A stretch of DNA of 7,164 nt from an uncultured Collinsella sp. GTDB taxonomy: Bacteria; Actinomycetota; Coriobacteriia; Coriobacteriales; Coriobacteriaceae. The notes below the pieces were generated by a model. That model saw nothing but the letters and a program-made list of their open reading frames with translations. It searched no databases and was not told the DNA's origin. The stretch is from contig CABUTL010000062.1 of assembly GCA_902494375.1 (NCBI GenBank), positions 1 through 7,164 of the forward strand, written 5' to 3'. The position numbers were made by a program, and so were the translations under genes. This document shows positions 4,864 through 7,164 of the stretch, piece by piece. How positions within the stretch are numbered: position 1 is the first letter of the stretch; each line of letters begins with the position of its first letter.

Positions 4864-6246
4864 ATGATCATTACTCTGTGTGGTGGCGGATCCACCTTTA
4901 CCCCCGGCATCGTCAAGTCCATCGCCCTGCGCAAGGACGAGCTCGACGTTGACGAGATTCGTCTGTACGACATCAACGAGGAGCGCCAGCGCAAGATCGG
5001 CGTGCTCGTGGACTGGATTTTGCACGAGGACCTCGGCCTGGACATCAAGCTCACGGTGACCACCGACAAAAAGACGGCTTTTACCGACGCCAGCTTCGTG
5101 TTTGCCCAGATGCGCGTGGGCGGCTACGCCATGCGCGAGCAGGACGAGAAGATTCCGCTGCGTCACGGCTGCGTGGGTCAGGAGACCTGCGGTTGCGGCG
5201 GCCTTGCCTATGGCATGCGCACTATCTTCCCCATGGTCGAGCTGATCGATGACGTTGAGAAGTACGCCAAGAAGGACTACTGGATTCTCAACTACTCCAA
5301 CCCTGCCGCCATCGTCTCCGAGGGCTGCCGCGTGCTGCGTCCCAACGCTCGCATCATCAACATCTGCGACATGCCGATCGCAATCATCGACGTGGTTTGC
5401 GCCGCGCTCGATATCGACAAGAAGGATGTCGAGTACGATTACTTTGGCCTCAACCACTTTGGTTGGTTCACCTCGATCCGCCACAAGGGCGAGGAGGTCC
5501 TGCCGCAGCTGCGCGAGTACATCAAGGAGCATGAGATTCTGCTGCCCGATTCTTACCTCAAGGGCATGGGCTCGCTCATGGCAAAGAAGCCCGAGGAGGC
5601 TACCGACGAGCACCCTGAGCAGAACCGCCACACCAAGGGCAGCTGGTACTACGTCTGGAAGGGCGAGTACGAGATCATGGAGTGCTTCCCGGAGTACCTG
5701 CCCAACACGTATCTGAACTACTACCTGCAGCAGAAGGAGTTCGTCGAGCATTCCAACCCCGAGCGCACCCGTGCTAACGAGGTTGAGGAGACGCGTGAGA
5801 AGAACCTCTTTGATGGTATCGATCACTACGAGAAGACGGGCGAGATCGACGAGAGCACGTTCTATGCGGGTAGCCACGGCGACTGGATTGCCGACCTGGC
5901 CATCGCTCTGAAGAACGACACCAAGCAGCGTTTCCTGGTCATTTGCGAGAACAAGGGCGCCATCCCCAACATGCCCTACGACGCTATGGTCGAGCTGCCT
6001 GCCTACATTGGCAAGAACGGCCCCGAGGTCATCAGTCGCGACAACATTCCGCTGTTCCAGCAGGGCCTCATGATGCAGCAGCTGAACTCCGAGAAGCTCA
6101 TTGTCGAGGCTACGATCGAGGGCTCGTACGAGAAGGCGCTTAAGGCCTTTACGCTCAACAAGACCGTGCCGTCGATGAAGGTCGCCAAGGAGGTTCTCGA
6201 CGACATGATCGAGGCCAACAAGGGTTACTGGCCCGAGCTTAAGTAA
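4864..6246 (+). CDS. GH4 6-phospho-alpha-glucosidase
   Basis: A 460-residue cytoplasmic glycoside hydrolase of family 4, which uses NAD and a divalent metal and cleaves by an oxidation-elimination route. The N-terminus is a Rossmann fold: ITLCGGGSTFTPG (3-15) with acidic D36 in LYDINEER. Then come RVGGYAMREQDEKIPL (84-99), GQETCG (105-110; E107 aligns, from memory, with residue 111 of B. subtilis GlvA, the proposed acid), NYSNPAAI with N146, CDMP at 168-171 and GLNHFGWF with H198; C168 and H198 are the expected metal ligands. Y283 in LPNTYLNYYL aligns with the proposed catalytic base. CDMP is the version seen in phospho-alpha-glucosidases, while phospho-beta-glucosidases usually have CN(V/I)P. 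Compared with GlvA there is an extra stretch of about 18 residues near 255-275 (SWYYVWKGEYEIME). A ribosome binding site, AAGGAG at 4849-4854, lies in the end of the permease gene, so the pair is tightly coupled. A strong terminator follows. Closest described functions are GlvA and MalH. Confidence 0.93.
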   Translation: MIITLCGGGSTFTPGIVKSIALRKDELDVDEIRLYDINEERQRKIGVLVDWILHEDLGLDIKLTVTTDKKTAFTDASFVFAQMRVGGYAMREQDEKIPLRHGCVGQETCGCGGLAYGMRTIFPMVELIDDVEKYAKKDYWILNYSNPAAIVSEGCRVLRPNARIINICDMPIAIIDVVCAALDIDKKDVEYDYFGLNHFGWFTSIRHKGEEVLPQLREYIKEHEILLPDSYLKGMGSLMAKKPEEATDEHPEQNRHTKGSWYYVWKGEYEIMECFPEYLPNTYLNYYLQQKEFVEHSNPERTRANEVEETREKNLFDGIDHYEKTGEIDESTFYAGSHGDWIADLAIALKNDTKQRFLVICENKGAIPNMPYDAMVELPAYIGKNGPEVISRDNIPLFQQGLMMQQLNSEKLIVEATIEGSYEKALKAFTLNKTVPSMKVAKEVLDDMIEANKGYWPELK

Positions 6247-6278
6247 AAGCAACAGGGTCGCTGACCGCATACCTGGAG

Positions 6279-6320
6279 CAATGCCCCGTCCACGTGATTG
6301 CGTGGGCGGGGCATTGTCAT
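6279..6320 (+). terminator. Strong terminator at the end of the sugar operon
   Basis: CAATGCCCCGTCCACG (6279-6294) pairs with CGTGGGCGGGGCATTG (6301-6316) over 16 pairs, one of them a wobble (T6289-G6306), with a 6-base loop. The tail TCATTTGG is only partly T-rich, but the stem is very stable. It lies 33 bases after the GH4 stop and closes the four-gene unit. Confidence 0.85.
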
Positions 6321-6340
6321 TTGGTAACGCGTTTTACAAA

Positions 6341-6497
6341 ATATGGCATTTATCTGCGGTAATGTTCTATTTCACCGCTGAGGGTGACATTTCATGCCGC
6401 CTGCCGAACTGCGTGGAGACCTAACAACTTTTTAGGTCAGTGTTGTGCGTGTAGCAATTTCGCCCGGCCTCGCCTCCGGGCTGCCATGTGAGAGGGG
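6341..6497 (+). promoter_or_regulatory. Structured leader; possible molybdenum-cofactor (Moco) riboswitch
   Basis: A closing stem, ATATGGCA (6341-6348) with TGCCATGT (6482-6489), encloses three hairpins: TCACC/GGTGA (6372-6376, 6383-6387), GACCTAA/TTAGGTC (6418-6424, 6432-6438) and GCCCGG/CCGGGC (6462-6467, 6476-6481), the last stacked directly on the closing stem. The ribosome binding site AGAGGGG (6491-6497) starts one base after the closing stem, which suggests control of translation. The segment GCCTCCGGGCTGCC (6472-6485) resembles, from memory, the 3' part of the Moco RNA motif. The downstream gene type is often linked to Mo/W formate dehydrogenases, which fits but does not prove it. No clear promoter is seen; TTTACA at 6333-6338 is a possible -35 without a good -10, and it would leave little room for the full leader. 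Confidence 0.45.
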
Positions 6498-6502
6498 ATC
6501 TT

Positions 6503-7164
6503 ATGGCTCGACTGCATGTAATGGAACGCAGCCACGCTCAGGCCGTCATGGACGACCTGCACGATGCGCTCGGACGTCGTCTGGCGGTGAGCTCGCTCGC
6601 CCCGTGTCCCGTCGAGTTTACGGCGGCGCTCGTCAACCTGTGCTCGACACAGAGCTGCGGCAAGTGTACGCCCTGCCGCGTGGGCCTGAGCGCGCTGAGT
6701 GATCTGCTCGCCGATGTGCTCGAGGGCCGCGCTGATGAATCCACGCTCAACCTGATCGAGCGCACCGCCCGTACCATCTATCTTTCGAGCGACTGCGCCA
6801 TCGGCTACGAGGCCGGCGCCATGGCGCTTACTGCTATCCGCGGTTTTCGCGACGATTTTGACCACCACATTCGTGAGCACTCCTGCGGCTTTGACCGTGA
6901 GGCTCGCGTCCCGTGTGTCTCGGGCTGCCCGGCGCACGTCGACATTCCTGGTTACATCTCGCTCGTCGAGGCAGGCCGTTATGCCGACGCCGTCAAGGTC
7001 ATCCGCAAGAACAACCCGCTACCGCTCGTCTGCGGTCTGGTGTGCGAGCATCCCTGCGAGATGCACTGTCGCCGTGGCATGGTCGATGACCCCATGAACA
7101 TCCTCGCCCTCAAGCGTTTTGCCGTTGAGCACAGTGACCTCAACGACCACAAGCCGCATGTAGC
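6503..7164 (+). CDS. NuoF-type Fe-S domain fused to GltD-type FAD oxidoreductase (5' part)
   Basis: An open frame from ATG 6503 (AGAGGGG five bases upstream) runs off the window end after 220 codons with no stop. Residues about 1-120 match the C-terminal [4Fe-4S] domain of NADH dehydrogenase subunit F, with CGKCTPCR giving C52/C55/C58 and a fourth ligand C98 in SSDCAIGYEAG. Residues about 125-210 match the N-terminal Cys-rich domain of glutamate synthase small subunit and related enzymes: C128, C138 and C142 in PCVSGCPAHVDIPGYI, then C177/C181/C185/C189 in VCGLVCEHPCEMHC, expected to bind [4Fe-4S] clusters. An FAD/NAD(P) domain should follow beyond the window. The FMN/NADH-binding part of a true NuoF is absent upstream of the Fe-S domain. 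Proteins of this build pass electrons between NAD(P)H and ferredoxin-type partners, often beside formate dehydrogenase or hydrogenase subunits; the partner here is not visible. Confidence 0.87.
   Translation, partial: MARLHVMERSHAQAVMDDLHDALGRRLAVSSLAPCPVEFTAALVNLCSTQSCGKCTPCRVGLSALSDLLADVLEGRADESTLNLIERTARTIYLSSDCAIGYEAGAMALTAIRGFRDDFDHHIREHSCGFDREARVPCVSGCPAHVDIPGYISLVEAGRYADAVKVIRKNNPLPLVCGLVCEHPCEMHCRRGMVDDPMNILALKRFAVEHSDLNDHKPHV

Noticed and set aside
3298..6270. A 990-codon open frame on the - strand across the permease and GH4 genes
   Set aside because: It is antisense to two clearly recognised genes, its translation is low-complexity (Leu/Val/Asp/Gly/His-rich) with no recognisable family, and its openness is explained by the strong codon bias of the sense genes.
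1..7164. CRISPR array, tRNA, rRNA, integrase or transposase gene
   Set aside because: No regularly spaced repeat series, no tRNA-like cloverleaf, no rRNA-like stretch and no recombinase motif was seen on either strand.

Overview
The window looks like chromosome of a gut actinobacterium of the class Coriobacteriia, most likely Collinsella or a close relative. This rests on protein character (an EFR1-type flavodoxin/ferredoxin, a PTS alpha-glucoside system with a GH4 phospho-glucosidase, an anaerobic Fe-S/FAD oxidoreductase), a moderately high GC content with GC-rich third codon positions, strong purine-rich ribosome binding sites, and GTCCC-type intergenic repeats. I had no database, so the taxon is an inference. 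All supported genes are on the + strand.

Layout. 1-33: last codons of an upstream gene. 66-100: strong terminator. 101-653: about 550 bases with no convincing gene, containing two oppositely oriented copies of a 26-bp motif and an imperfect hairpin. 654-1415: an EFR1-family flavodoxin-ferredoxin protein. 1416-1758: an information-dense intergenic region with a long dyad, a direct repeat, three phased TACCG boxes, a candidate promoter and a candidate antiterminator/terminator switch. 1759-6246: a four-gene sugar operon: soluble EIIA (Glc family), BglG/LicT-type antiterminator, membrane EIICB permease and GH4 6-phospho-alpha-glucosidase. 6279-6320: strong terminator. 6341-6497: structured leader. 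6503-end: 5' part of a NuoF-type Fe-S domain fused to a GltD-type domain.

How the operon works (family knowledge plus inference). EIIA passes phosphate to the EIIB domain of the permease, which imports an alpha-glucoside such as maltose or a related disaccharide as its 6-phosphate. The NAD/metal-dependent GH4 enzyme cleaves the product inside the cell. The antiterminator, phosphorylated on PRD histidines, probably lets transcription pass the leader terminator at 1671-1740 when substrate is present. The leader supports this: TAACC at 1674-1678 can close the antiterminator hairpin (with 1646-1650) or form part of the terminator stem (with 1720-1733), but not both.

Most worth checking: the antiterminator/terminator leader, the closed multi-hairpin leader before the oxidoreductase (possible molybdenum-cofactor riboswitch), the MITE-like inverted 26-bp motifs at 208-444, and the helically phased TACCG boxes. 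No fundamentally new protein system is evident; the unexplained signal is in the intergenic regions.
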